A stretch of DNA of 46,753 bases from Bacteroidales bacterium (lineage in GTDB: Bacteria > Bacteroidota > Bacteroidia > Bacteroidales > UBA12170). A program made the translations under genes and the position numbers. Shown one piece after another: positions 1 to 8,825 of this stretch; the stretch's first letter is position 1, and each line of letters opens with the position of its first letter. Location of the stretch: positions 28,313 through 75,065 of the forward strand of contig JADGDY010000008.1 of assembly GCA_016744655.1 (NCBI GenBank), read 5' to 3'. The notes beneath the pieces were generated by a model. It had not been told where the DNA came from. It made no database searches and saw only the letters and a list, made by a program, of their open reading frames with translations.

Positions 1-1236
1 AGAGTTATAAATTTCAACAGCCATTCCAACAGATTCACCGCCTTCAGCTAAACCATCGTCATCAGCACCAGCTGTATCCCAGCTATGAGTGTTATAAATA
101 AGGACTGGTTCAGGATATACATTGTCAGGATAAATATGCACTAAGAAAGTGCTAGTCCAAGTTCCTTCGTTAGAAGTGATTTCAAGTGTAAACTCAACAT
201 CTCTTTCCACAAGAATACCCGGAGCAATATCGAAGTTGTAATCATAATCACACCATTCTTCGTCACCCATATTCACTTCACCATAATTTTCAGAATTATC
301 AGTGATGGTGATATCAGTATCTAAAGTAGAAAGGATAGCGCTAGTACCAGTAGCCAAAACATTACCAGAGTTGAATAAACTCACTGGCATTTTAATAGTT
401 TCACCACCCTCAGCTAAACCATCATTATCGTCACCCGCAGGAGCGAAATTATGATCGTTATACATTAGGATTGGCATTAATGGCTCATTGTCTGGATATA
501 TTTCAATAGTGAAAGTATCGGTCCAAGTTCCTTCATCGGAAGTAATGTCTAATGTAAATTCAACATGACGCATAGCTAAAATACCCGGAGCAATATCAAA
601 ATTGTATTGGTAGTTTGACCATTGCTGACCATCAGAAATGATGTCAGGATAGCTTTCGTTCATGTCGGTAATTGTGATAGCAGGATCGAGAGTTGAAAGT
701 ACTGCAGAAACATTGTTTGCAGTTGCTATACCAGAGTTATAAATTTCAACAGCCATTCCAACAGATTCACCGCCTTCAGCTAAACCATCGTCATCAGCAC
801 CAGCTGTATCCCAGCTATGAGTGTTATAAATTAATATAGGTGATGGAATAATGTTATCTGGGTAGATGGTAACAACAAAAGTATCGGTCCAAGTTCCTTC
901 TGTAGCAGTAATATCTAATACAAACGTAACATCATATGGTATTAATATGTTCGTAGCTACATTAAAATCATAATCGAAAATTGTTCGTACATGACCACCA
1001 ATTGCAACATCTGGGTAACTTTCGTTCGCATCTGTTATTGTAATGGATGGATCAGCACAAGAAAGAATGGCTGAAACGTTTGTAGCTATTGCTTCACCCG
1101 AGTTCATAATTCTTACAGGCATATTTACAGTTTCGCCACCTTCGGCTTTACCGTCACTGTCACTGGATCCGTCAGAATCATCTATTACGTGACTGTGATG
1201 GCTTAATATAGGTGGATCTCCAAGGGATTTTTCAAA
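1..1236 (-). repeat. Tandem 366-bp coding repeats (122 aa period)
   Basis: The same sequence phase recurs at 1, 367, 733 and 1099, an exact 366-bp spacing. Most of each unit is diverged, but 1-99 and 733-831 are identical over 99 bases, and similarity drops sharply after base 99/831. The block skips the intervening unit at 367, which suggests gene conversion or unequal exchange between alternate units. Confidence 0.85.
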
Positions 1237-1305
1237 AATAGAGAAGCCATTGGTCGTAATAAATACAATCATGGCAAAAGTAATGAGTAAAGATTTTAAG
1301 TTCAT
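1..1305 (-). CDS. Secreted repeat protein with CARDB/Ig-like 122-residue repeats (C-terminal part beyond left edge)
   Basis: The frame is open from an ATG at 1305 to the window edge, giving at least 435 residues with no stop. Residues 1-22 look like a signal peptide (MNLKSLLITFAMIVF..). The rest is built from 122-residue units with the core DGLAEGGE, then NSG, NVSA, LS..DP.ITITD, ESYPD, a YDYNFDIA-like stretch and EGTWTDTF..IYPDN. The Asp/Gly/Glu-rich entry followed by NSG..A.NVSA resembles CARDB or NEW3-type Ig-like modules of large secreted Bacteroidota proteins; this assignment is by resemblance only. A catalytic or T9SS sorting domain could lie in the missing C-terminus. It is transcribed away from radA after a 758-bp empty stretch. 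Function unknown; secretion and surface or extracellular location are inferred. Confidence 0.75.
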   Translation of the reverse strand, partial: MNLKSLLITFAMIVFITTNGFSIFEKSLGDPPILSHHSHVIDDSDGSSDSDGKAEGGETVNMPVRIMNSGEAIATNVSAILSCADPSITITDANESYPDVAIGGHVRTIFDYDFNVATNILIPYDVTFVLDITATEGTWTDTFVVTIYPDNIIPSPILIYNTHSWDTAGADDDGLAEGGESVGMAVEIYNSGIATANNVSAVLSTLDPAITITDMNESYPDIISDGQQWSNYQYNFDIAPGILAMRHVEFTLDITSDEGTWTDTFTIEIYPDNEPLMPILMYNDHNFAPAGDDNDGLAEGGETIKMPVSLFNSGNVLATGTSAILSTLDTDITITDNSENYGEVNMGDEEWCDYDYNFDIAPGILVERDVEFTLEITSNEGTWTSTFLVHIYPDNVYPEPVLIYNTHSWDTAGADDDGLAEGGESVGMAVEIYNS

Positions 1306-2063
1306 AACATAAATTTTAGTTTTACACAAGGCGTCCAAATAGGGAGGTTAAGTAGTATTAAATAATCTTTTTTTTCAATCAAAGGATGTCAAAGGTACTG
1401 ATTATTAAATATTAACCAAAAATATTAATTGCATCTCACTGGTTTGTATTTCTGATACAAAATGTTCGATTATATTAGTATAGTAATAATGATGCCATGG
1501 TTGTAATGGGCAGATATCCAGATGTTATACAAGGTTATTGGAATTATAAAGTGTCCAAAATACGGAAACTACAAGGTGATATTGGAAATTATCAACGATT
1601 TTATTAACATTTAGGATGTGTGTTCAAGGAAGTGATTTTAGGATTTGATAAAGTATTAAATATACCTGATAATTGTTGATTTTAGAGTGATTCGAATGAT
1701 TTTTATCCCTTAGTAGAGCAAAATAATTGCAAGATAGAGCACATTAATAAATATTGATTTATTAATAAATTATTAACTTTTACAAGAGCCAATTATGCCA
1801 AAATATAGGTCGTAATTGTCAATAACTTTCATGAGCTGATTAAATATTATCAATTTCGTTGTTTTTCCCTCTATGAATTTTGTATACTTAAATCAGAGTT
1901 CTAAGTTTCAAAATCTAGGTAGAATAGTTGATTATTTTTTTCAAAATTGTATAATCAGTTAATGATGTTAATAGACAGATTAGGCTAATATTCTAACTGA
2001 AAGAAAATGATGATAAATATATGATAAAACAGGAATGGTGGATTAAATATAAACATAGAATTA
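1306..2063. other. Gene-free 758-bp AT-rich spacer
   Basis: This lies between the start of the repeat-protein gene and the 3' end of radA. No open frame of useful length, tRNA-like fold or strong hairpin was seen. It should hold the promoter and 5' leader of the repeat-protein gene, but no convincing TAnnTTTG element was found close to its ATG. Confidence 0.5.
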
Positions 2064-3443
2064 TTAACCAAAAACAAATCGAAATACCTCTTCAATTTTG
2101 CTCACAGCAACGACTCTGATCCCTTTGTTTTTATGAAGATCTTTTCCATTATATTTAGAAACTACTATGGAGTCGAATCCTAGCTTTTCGGCTTCTGAAA
2201 TTCTCTGTTCTATATGGTTTACAGATCGAATTTCTCCTGATAGTCCAACCTCAGCCGCAAATGCAATTTTTTGTTCTATAGCTACATCTTCGTTGCTACT
2301 TAAAATAGCGCATACTACTGCTAAGTCTATCGCGGGATCTACTACTTTAATTCCTCCAGCAATATTCAAAAAAACATCTTTTATACTCAGTCGAAATCCA
2401 CTTCTTTTTTCCAGGACTGCTAATAACATATTTAGCCTCCTTGTATCAAACCCAGTAGTGCTTCGTTGAGGTGTTCCATATACTGCGCTACTTACTAATG
2501 CTTGAATTTCAATGAGCATAGGCCTCATGCCTTCCATGCTAGCAGCAATTGCTATTCCGCTTAGATTTTCTTCTCTTTGAGAGAGCAAGATTTCAGAAGG
2601 GTTAGAAACTTCTCGTAATCCATTTCCACTCATCTCAAATATTCCTAATTCAGAAGTGCTTCCAAATCTGTTTTTTATTGTTCTTAAGATTCTATATCCA
2701 TAGTTTCTGTCTCCTTCAAAGTGCAAAACGGTATCAACCATATGTTCTAAAACTTTGGGACCAGCTAAACCACCATCTTTTGTAATGTGACCAATGAGGA
2801 AAACCGAAGTATGGGTTTGCTTTGCGAATTTTTGAAATTCACCAGCACATTCTCTTACTTGTGAAACAGAACCAGCTGCTGATTCAATATGTTCGCTTTG
2901 TAGTGTTTGTATGGAATCAACTATTAGAACCTTTGGTTTGACCTCCTTTACCTGTTGGAAAATTCTCTGAATATTGGTTTCTGTAAGAAAAAAGCAATCA
3001 TCAGAAGTGATATTTAATCTTTCTGCTCTCATTTTTACTTGTTGTTCACTTTCTTCCCCACTCACATAAAGAACATCGAGATTATTCATTTTCATGGCTA
3101 ACTGAAGAAGGAGGGTAGATTTGCCAATTCCTGGTTCTCCACCAAGAAGAATCACAGAACCTGGAACTAGACCTCCTCCGAGAACTCTATTTAGTTCTTG
3201 ACTTTGTGTATTCAATCTGCTTTGTTCTTCGATCGAAATATCTTTTAGCTTACGAGCTTTGCTTTTTGTTGGACTAGTTCCAATTGAGTTATTACTGTCT
3301 CGCCAGCTGTCTTTAGAGCTTTCTTTTTCGATAATTTCTTCAACAAAAGTATTCCACTGATTACAGCTTGGACACTTGCCGACCCATTTAGGTGATTGGG
3401 CTCCACAGTTTTGACAGAAGAATGCTTTCTTGATTTTCGCCAT
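2064..3443 (-). CDS. radA: DNA repair protein RadA (Sms)
   Basis: RadA is a RecA-like ATPase that helps process recombination intermediates and drives branch migration. The 459-residue length is typical. Order seen: an N-terminal C4 zinc finger (CQNCG..CPSC, residues 10-27), a Walker A motif GGEPGIGKST near residue 101, Walker B LIVDSIQT near 174, the RadA-specific KNRFG motif near 257, and a C-terminal Lon-protease-like domain (AGGIKVVDPAIDLAVV..). The ATG at 3443 directly precedes the zinc finger. It stands alone, divergent from the 3684 gene across about 240 bp. Highly confident family call. Confidence 0.97.
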   Translation of the reverse strand: MAKIKKAFFCQNCGAQSPKWVGKCPSCNQWNTFVEEIIEKESSKDSWRDSNNSIGTSPTKSKARKLKDISIEEQSRLNTQSQELNRVLGGGLVPGSVILLGGEPGIGKSTLLLQLAMKMNNLDVLYVSGEESEQQVKMRAERLNITSDDCFFLTETNIQRIFQQVKEVKPKVLIVDSIQTLQSEHIESAAGSVSQVRECAGEFQKFAKQTHTSVFLIGHITKDGGLAGPKVLEHMVDTVLHFEGDRNYGYRILRTIKNRFGSTSELGIFEMSGNGLREVSNPSEILLSQREENLSGIAIAASMEGMRPMLIEIQALVSSAVYGTPQRSTTGFDTRRLNMLLAVLEKRSGFRLSIKDVFLNIAGGIKVVDPAIDLAVVCAILSSNEDVAIEQKIAFAAEVGLSGEIRSVNHIEQRISEAEKLGFDSIVVSKYNGKDLHKNKGIRVVAVSKIEEVFRFVFG

Positions 3444-3683
3444 AATATCATCGTTTATTTAAATTGTAAAATTAGGTAAAACAAGATTGTAAAAAAAGCA
3501 AGCTAAACCTGAAACTAACAAATTAAAGAACGAATAAGAAGTGCTAAAATGTACAATGATTGCAGGCCTTCTCTATTGGCTTGGTTATCAGTTAAATGTT
3601 AAAATTTAATTTCTCCTTGACCTTTTGGTTGTTGGTGTTATAATTTTAACAACAATAATGTAAACACTTAAAATCAAATTCTT

Positions 3684-4697
3684 ATGAAAAAATCTATATT
3701 CTTAATTTTTGTATTCCTATTTTTTAGTATTTCATTGTTCTCTGTTACTTGGCGGGTAAATAATTTCCCTAATGCTCAAGCTGATTTTACAAGCGTTTCT
3801 GCTGCAATAGAGGCTGCAACAAATGGTGATATCATCTATGTTGAAGGAACCGGTTATGACTATGATGAAGGTCAAGTAAGTCTAACAAAATCGCTTATTT
3901 TCTATGGAACAGGGTATTTTTTAACAGAGAATGAGGATACTCAAGCAAATCATTATCCTTCAGTTGTTAATATCCAATTTAGAATAGAAGCTGGGTCTGA
4001 AGGTTCGGTTTTCTCAGGTATTAGCTTTATTGGTGGTTTTTTATATGTAAACACCAGCAATATCACTTTTGAACGGTGTAGGATTAATAGTGAAATGAGG
4101 TTGAGTGGTTGGGAGCAAGACTGTTCGAATTTTATGATGAAACAGTGTTATCTACACAGTAATATTTGGGTTTGGTCAATGGCTTATAATTCTTCAAATA
4201 TTGTATTTCTAAATAATGCCTTTTACGATGGCTTAAGCCTCAATAGCGATCTTGGAACTTATATAGTTAAGAATAATATTTTTCTTGGTCATTATTCAGC
4301 ACTTGTTGGTGTGAATATGACAGTTCAAAATAATATAATAGATGGTGGAGTCAATTCAAATGTTGGAAATAATAATTTGGTGGAAAATAACATCATTGGA
4401 ACTGGAGAAATGCCAGAACTTGGTAATAATAATATAGGAGGTATCGATTTAAGCGAAGTATTTATTGATTATCCAGATGGGGCAAACTCTAGTCCTGATG
4501 CTATGTTTGAATTAGTTCCTGGTTCAATTGCTCAAGGTCATGGAATAGGAGGGATAGATTGTGGTATTTTTGATGGAGATTTTCCATATATTTTAAGTGG
4601 ATTGCCGCCGATCCCGCGTATATACGAGTCCAACATTTCTACAGTTGGTAGCTCTTCGGGGCTGCAAATTCATATTAAAGCAAAATCTCAACAATAA
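3684..4697 (+). CDS. Secreted right-handed beta-helix-like protein
   Basis: 337 residues beginning with a clear signal peptide (about residues 1-20, MKKSIFLIFVFLFFSISLFS). The mature part begins like pectate-lyase-fold proteins (TSVSAAIEAATNGDIIYVEG) and continues with Asn-rich rungs (NNIF, QNNIIDGG, GNNNLVENNIIG), consistent with a parallel beta-helix. No enzyme active site was recognised. The tail (GLPPIPRIYESNIS..GSSSGLQIHIKAKSQ) replaces the usual conserved T9SS sorting domain; such tails recur in related Bacteroidota proteins, from memory. The gene ends 7 bp before the T9SS cargo gene at 4705, so the two are probably co-transcribed. Role unknown; extracellular or surface location is inferred. 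Confidence 0.7.
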   Translation: MKKSIFLIFVFLFFSISLFSVTWRVNNFPNAQADFTSVSAAIEAATNGDIIYVEGTGYDYDEGQVSLTKSLIFYGTGYFLTENEDTQANHYPSVVNIQFRIEAGSEGSVFSGISFIGGFLYVNTSNITFERCRINSEMRLSGWEQDCSNFMMKQCYLHSNIWVWSMAYNSSNIVFLNNAFYDGLSLNSDLGTYIVKNNIFLGHYSALVGVNMTVQNNIIDGGVNSNVGNNNLVENNIIGTGEMPELGNNNIGGIDLSEVFIDYPDGANSSPDAMFELVPGSIAQGHGIGGIDCGIFDGDFPYILSGLPPIPRIYESNISTVGSSSGLQIHIKAKSQQ

Positions 4698-4704
4698 TCC
4701 AGTT

Positions 4705-6102
4705 ATGAAAAATCAAATAATCGTATTGTTGACCTTTTTGATTCCCTGCTTATATGGTCAGCAAATAAGCCAAGCAGAATACTTTTTTGATGATGATCCT
4801 GGTTTTGGTATTGCCACATCAATTAGTATAAATCCTTCTGAAGATATTGAGATTATCGAAAATCTTGATGTATCCAATTTGACTACAGGTTTTCATACCC
4901 TACATCTACGAGTTAAAGAAGAAAATGATAATTGGAGTCCTGTTTTGTCAAAAGCTTTTTTTATTGAGTTTAATAAAGGGGATATACCTGTGCTTTCTGA
5001 AATTGAGTACTTCTATGATCAAGATCCTGGTTTTGGCAATGGAATTCCTTTTACTGATTTTCAACATCACGAAAATTTACAATTGAGCTTTTTGTCTGAA
5101 TTAAATAATTTGGATCCTGGCACTCATGAATTTTATATTAGGACAAAGAATGATATCAATCAATGGAGTCAAACCTTGTCTCAACAATTCCAATTGGTCA
5201 ATTGTGACTTAAGTATTTCTGGTCATGTTTATGATGAATCTGAGGTGGCTATTTCTACTGGTATGCTAATTTTGTATCAGTATTTTGGTGAAAATTCAGC
5301 AGTAGGCGTTGATACGATTTATTTGCTGGATGGAAGTTATGAGTTCTCCGAAGTATGTCCCAGTTCAAGTTATTTCTTGAAAATGATTCCAGAAAATGAT
5401 AATGGATTTTTGCCGACATATTACGGCAATACTCCATACTGGCAAGATGCTTCTATCGTTTCTACTCAACAGTCTAGTCTTTCAAATATCAATATAATTG
5501 TTTCTTCATTTGCCCAAATGGAGGAGGGTAGCAGTGAAGTGAAAGGGCATATTTATCATGCTGAATCAAAGGGTGAACCTGTGAAGAATATCGATGTTAT
5601 TCTCGAGTTTGACGATGATGAAAAAGGAACTTATATGCCAGTCGCTTATGATAGAAGTGATGAAGGTGGCGAGTGGAGCATGACTAATCTTCCGGTCGGA
5701 AATTTTAGGATCAAAGTAGAAATAACAGGTTTAGAAATGGATACTACCTATTACATTTCCATTGCTTCTGAAAATACTTTAGTTGAGGATTTGAACTTCT
5801 ATGTTGACTTTAATTCTGGTATTTTTATAGATCATATTGGCCTTCCTGAAATAGATTTAGTTTCTGAGCTTAATATTTATCCAAATCCAGTAAAAGGATC
5901 AAAACTATGGATTGAATTATTTAGTAATGAAATTAAAGTTCAAGAACTTATCATTTATAATTATTCAGGGCAAATTTGGGGTTTTGAAAATGTAATACAA
6001 CAAGAAAATGTGATAGATATAGGTGATCTGTTATCCGGGTTTTATATTGTAAAAATTGAAACCAATAAAGGTGTTATTATAAAAAGATTAATTGTTCTAT
6101 AA
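4705..6102 (+). CDS. T9SS-exported modular surface protein
   Basis: The ATG at 4705 gives 465 residues and a proper signal peptide (MKNQIIVLLTFLIPCLYGQ); the longer upstream frame overlaps the previous gene and lacks one. Residues ~20-170 hold two copies of a ~70-residue module (YFFDDDPGFG..HTLHLRVK..NDNWS and YFYDQDPGFG..HEFYIRTK..INQWS). Two carboxypeptidase-regulatory-like beta-sandwiches follow (SGHVYDESEV.. and VKGHIYHAESKGEPV..). The last ~75 residues form a T9SS type A sorting domain (ELNIYPNPVKGSKLWIEL ... GFYIVKIETNKGVIIKRLIV). The protein is therefore likely passed across the outer membrane by T9SS and anchored or released. No catalytic residues were recognised. It probably shares a transcript with the beta-helix gene and ends at the hairpin at 6124. 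Confidence 0.82.
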   Translation: MKNQIIVLLTFLIPCLYGQQISQAEYFFDDDPGFGIATSISINPSEDIEIIENLDVSNLTTGFHTLHLRVKEENDNWSPVLSKAFFIEFNKGDIPVLSEIEYFYDQDPGFGNGIPFTDFQHHENLQLSFLSELNNLDPGTHEFYIRTKNDINQWSQTLSQQFQLVNCDLSISGHVYDESEVAISTGMLILYQYFGENSAVGVDTIYLLDGSYEFSEVCPSSSYFLKMIPENDNGFLPTYYGNTPYWQDASIVSTQQSSLSNINIIVSSFAQMEEGSSEVKGHIYHAESKGEPVKNIDVILEFDDDEKGTYMPVAYDRSDEGGEWSMTNLPVGNFRIKVEITGLEMDTTYYISIASENTLVEDLNFYVDFNSGIFIDHIGLPEIDLVSELNIYPNPVKGSKLWIELFSNEIKVQELIIYNYSGQIWGFENVIQQENVIDIGDLLSGFYIVKIETNKGVIIKRLIVL

Positions 6103-6123
6103 TTAAGAATCGTTATTTTTGCT

Positions 6124-6173
6124 TGGTCATTAGAAGTATATACTTTGCTTATGTATTCTAATGGCCATTTTTT
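6124..6173 (+). terminator. Intrinsic terminator after the T9SS cargo gene
   Basis: A 12-bp stem (TGGTCATTAGAA at 6124-6135 pairing with 6156-6167, one G.U pair) is followed by six T residues. It lies 21 bp after the stop codon at 6102. Confidence 0.7.
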
Positions 6174-6351
6174 ATTTAGAAATATGGTTCATTTTTGATA
6201 ATTGCATAATAAATAAATCTATTTTGAGTTATACACCAGAAGAATAAAAACTGTAAAGTCAAAATTCTTATTATTGTAGATTGATATCATAAACCTGAAT
6301 ATTTAGAATTTATCGATGTTGATAATTTATAAATGATTGAAAATTAACATA

Positions 6352-8655
6352 ATGAACAAAATATTTACTTTTTTTTTCCTACTATTCAGCCTTTCAGTTT
6401 TTTCTCAAAGTATTAGTATTGGCGAATGGCGCGATGAGTTACCCTATCGAGAAGCCATTGCTGTAGCAGTTTCTGATGATATTGTTTATAGCGTAACACC
6501 ATACAGTTTATTTACATATAGAAAGTCAAATGAAGAAATGAAGCGTTACAGCAAAATCAATGGGCTAAGTGATTTTGGAGTGAGTACTATTGAATATAGT
6601 AAAGCTCATGATGTATTGGTGATTGCTTATTCTAATACAAATATTGATTTAGTAAAAGATGGAGAAATTATAAATGTATCTGATATTAAACGTAAGCAGA
6701 TTTTAGGTAAAAAAACCATTAATAATATTTACTTCATTGATGAAATAGCATATTTGAGTTGTGGTTTTGGTATTGTGTTATTGGATGTGAACAAAGAAGA
6801 AATAAAAGATACTTGGTACATTGGTGATGATGGTAATGCATTAGAGATATTTGATATTAGCCATGAGGGGAATATCATGTATGCTGGAACAGAAGAAGGC
6901 CTGAGAAAAGCGGATTTAACATCTCCCAATTTGGCAGATTTTCAAAGTTGGACTGTTGTAGAAGATGTTCCTCATTCTGATGGTGTTTTTGATCAAGTAG
7001 AAAATCATATGGGGAAAATATTAGTGAATCATCATCCAAACAATAACAAAGATAGTATCTTTATATATGAAGATGATCAATGGTCTGCTTTGTCATTGGT
7101 GCAGGTGGAAAGAAATACAAGTTTATCCAGCGGTGAAAAGTATCTGTATCTAACTCGTACATATGATATTATTTTGTATCAACCCTCATTAGATTCAAGC
7201 AGGAAAGTATATGAGTATGATTTTACAAGCGGAATTAGACCATCTGAAATAGAAGAAGATCCTAATGGTTTGTTTTGGATTTCAGATAATAACAGTGGCC
7301 TTGTCAGTACTAATAATTTTTTTAATTTCTCACAATATTTATTGAATGGACCTCAAACGGCTAATGTCTTTGACATGAGTGCAGGAGGAGATCGGTTAGT
7401 GGTTGCTCCTGGTGGTCGCAACGATTCTTATGCTAATGTATATAATAGGGATGGTGTTTTTACAAAAATTGGAGGAGAATGGATAAATTATAGAAAAGGA
7501 AAAGATTCCGCATTAGATACAGTTTTTGATTTGCTTTGTGTTTCTGTAAATCCGAATAATTATAATCAATATGCTCTGGGAAGTTGGGGACGTGGTATTA
7601 CAGTATTCAATAAAGATGGAGTTGAAACAGCATATGGAATGGATAATAGTACTTTAACACCGTATGGTAGTACCTCGAACTCTGTTAGAATAGGAGGCGT
7701 TACTTATGATAAAAGTGGGAATTTATGGGTGAATTGTGCGAATAGCATTGCCTTGATGCATCGTTTGTCTCCGTCAGGCGATTGGACAGCTTGGGAGTTA
7801 GGTCCTTCTAGTGCACAAGATGTGGGTAAGATGATGATAGATTCAAGAGGGTATAAGTGGATGCAAATGCGCCAAGGTGGCAGTAATTATGTATTCGTAT
7901 TTGATGAAACTCAAGAGCCCGGTAATCAGTTAGAAGGGTTGAATTCATACCCCAATAATGGTAATATCCCAGGAAGTACGGTAACTGCAATTGCTGATGA
8001 TCTGGATGGAGAAATATGGTTAGGAACTGATGAAGGTATAGGAGTCATATACAATGCGTATGGGATTTTTAATGGTGGAAACTTTGATGCTCAAAGAATA
8101 ATTGTAGAAAAAGATGGTTATGCACAATACTTGCTTCAGGCGGAAAAAGTAAAAGCGATAGCAGTGAATGGGGCCAATCAGAAGTGGGTTGGTACAGAAA
8201 GAGCTGGATTGTTTTTATTGTCTCCAGATGGTCAAGAAGAAATTTATCACTTCACTGCTGAAAATAGCCCATTATACTCTGATAATATTGTAGCTCTTGA
8301 TATACTCGAAAATGGAGAGGTTTATATTGGTACTGATAAGGGAGTTATTGTGTTTAAAGACAGTTCAGTTCCTCCTGAGACAGAACTTTCTGATGATGTT
8401 TATGCTTACCCTAATCCTGTTCGACCAGATTATAGTGGAGTAATTGCCATTAAAGGACTTGTAAGAAATTCAAATGTTAGAATTACAGATGTATATGGTG
8501 GATTAGTTCATCAAAGTGTTTCTTATGGAGGCCAAGCTATTTGGGATGGAAAATCATTAAATGGTAACAAGGTTAATACTGGAGTATATTTAGTCTTTAT
8601 TTCTGATGATCAGGGGAATGAAACCATGGTTACGAAAATATTATTTGTAAAATAA
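6352..8655 (+). CDS. porZ: PorZ-like T9SS attachment-complex beta-propeller protein
   Basis: The ATG at 6352 (767 residues) starts a signal peptide (MNKIFTFFFLLFSLSVFSQ); a TTG five codons upstream is less likely. The mature start, GEWRDELPYREAIAVAVSDD..YSVTPYSLFTY, matches the PorZ N-terminal propeller. Many blades follow (LWVNCANSIALM, EIWLGTDEGIGVIY, KWVGTERAGLFLL, VYIGTDKGVIVF), then a C-terminal domain resembling a T9SS signal (AYPNPVRPDYSG ... GVYLVFISDDQGNETMVTKI). In Porphyromonas gingivalis, PorZ is a surface component of the attachment complex with PorU, PorV and PorQ, and supplies the anionic lipopolysaccharide used to anchor cargo. Length is close to the ~776 residues known there. 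It is transcribed alone between two terminators. The family call is by motif recognition; other two-propeller proteins are possible. Confidence 0.82.
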   Translation: MNKIFTFFFLLFSLSVFSQSISIGEWRDELPYREAIAVAVSDDIVYSVTPYSLFTYRKSNEEMKRYSKINGLSDFGVSTIEYSKAHDVLVIAYSNTNIDLVKDGEIINVSDIKRKQILGKKTINNIYFIDEIAYLSCGFGIVLLDVNKEEIKDTWYIGDDGNALEIFDISHEGNIMYAGTEEGLRKADLTSPNLADFQSWTVVEDVPHSDGVFDQVENHMGKILVNHHPNNNKDSIFIYEDDQWSALSLVQVERNTSLSSGEKYLYLTRTYDIILYQPSLDSSRKVYEYDFTSGIRPSEIEEDPNGLFWISDNNSGLVSTNNFFNFSQYLLNGPQTANVFDMSAGGDRLVVAPGGRNDSYANVYNRDGVFTKIGGEWINYRKGKDSALDTVFDLLCVSVNPNNYNQYALGSWGRGITVFNKDGVETAYGMDNSTLTPYGSTSNSVRIGGVTYDKSGNLWVNCANSIALMHRLSPSGDWTAWELGPSSAQDVGKMMIDSRGYKWMQMRQGGSNYVFVFDETQEPGNQLEGLNSYPNNGNIPGSTVTAIADDLDGEIWLGTDEGIGVIYNAYGIFNGGNFDAQRIIVEKDGYAQYLLQAEKVKAIAVNGANQKWVGTERAGLFLLSPDGQEEIYHFTAENSPLYSDNIVALDILENGEVYIGTDKGVIVFKDSSVPPETELSDDVYAYPNPVRPDYSGVIAIKGLVRNSNVRITDVYGGLVHQSVSYGGQAIWDGKSLNGNKVNTGVYLVFISDDQGNETMVTKILFVK

Positions 8656-8700
8656 TATACTACCTTTTGAAAGGGCTTTTTTTTATAAAAAAGGCAAAAA

Positions 8701-8751
8701 AAAGAACAGCAATAAATCGTTCTCTAGTTTACGGTTTATTGCTGTTCTTTT
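8701..8751 (+). terminator. Strong intrinsic terminator after porZ
   Basis: A perfect 16-bp stem pairs AAAGAACAGCAATAAA (8701-8716) with 8735-8750, around an 18-nt loop that can pair further. A-rich sequence before and T-rich sequence after the stem make it potentially bidirectional. Confidence 0.75.
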
Positions 8752-8808
8752 ATCTTTGCCAATGTGAAATATTTTATTTTTCAAGCCTTAGATGCCACTT
8801 AAAATGAT

Positions 8809-8816
8809 TAACTTTG
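8809..8816 (+). promoter_or_regulatory. Candidate -7 element for recJ (TAACTTTG)
   Basis: TAACTTTG matches the Bacteroidota -7 consensus TAnnTTTG and lies 9 bases before the recJ ATG, implying a leaderless or near-leaderless mRNA. No clear -33 TTTG box is seen. A second candidate, TATCTTTG at 8751-8758, directly abuts the porZ terminator and would give a ~60-nt leader. Confidence 0.4.
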
Positions 8817-8825
8817 TTCGCTCAG

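Noticed and set aside
1..1305. Direct repeats considered as a CRISPR-like array
   Set aside because: The units are 366 bp, in frame and coding, with no short repeat-spacer pattern.
1681..1740. ATTCGAAT sequence resembling a tRNA T-loop
   Set aside because: No acceptor, D or anticodon stems can be formed around it.
4597..4704. In-frame N-terminal extension of the T9SS cargo gene
   Set aside because: It overlaps the end of the beta-helix gene and lacks a signal peptide; the ATG at 4705 begins a clear one.
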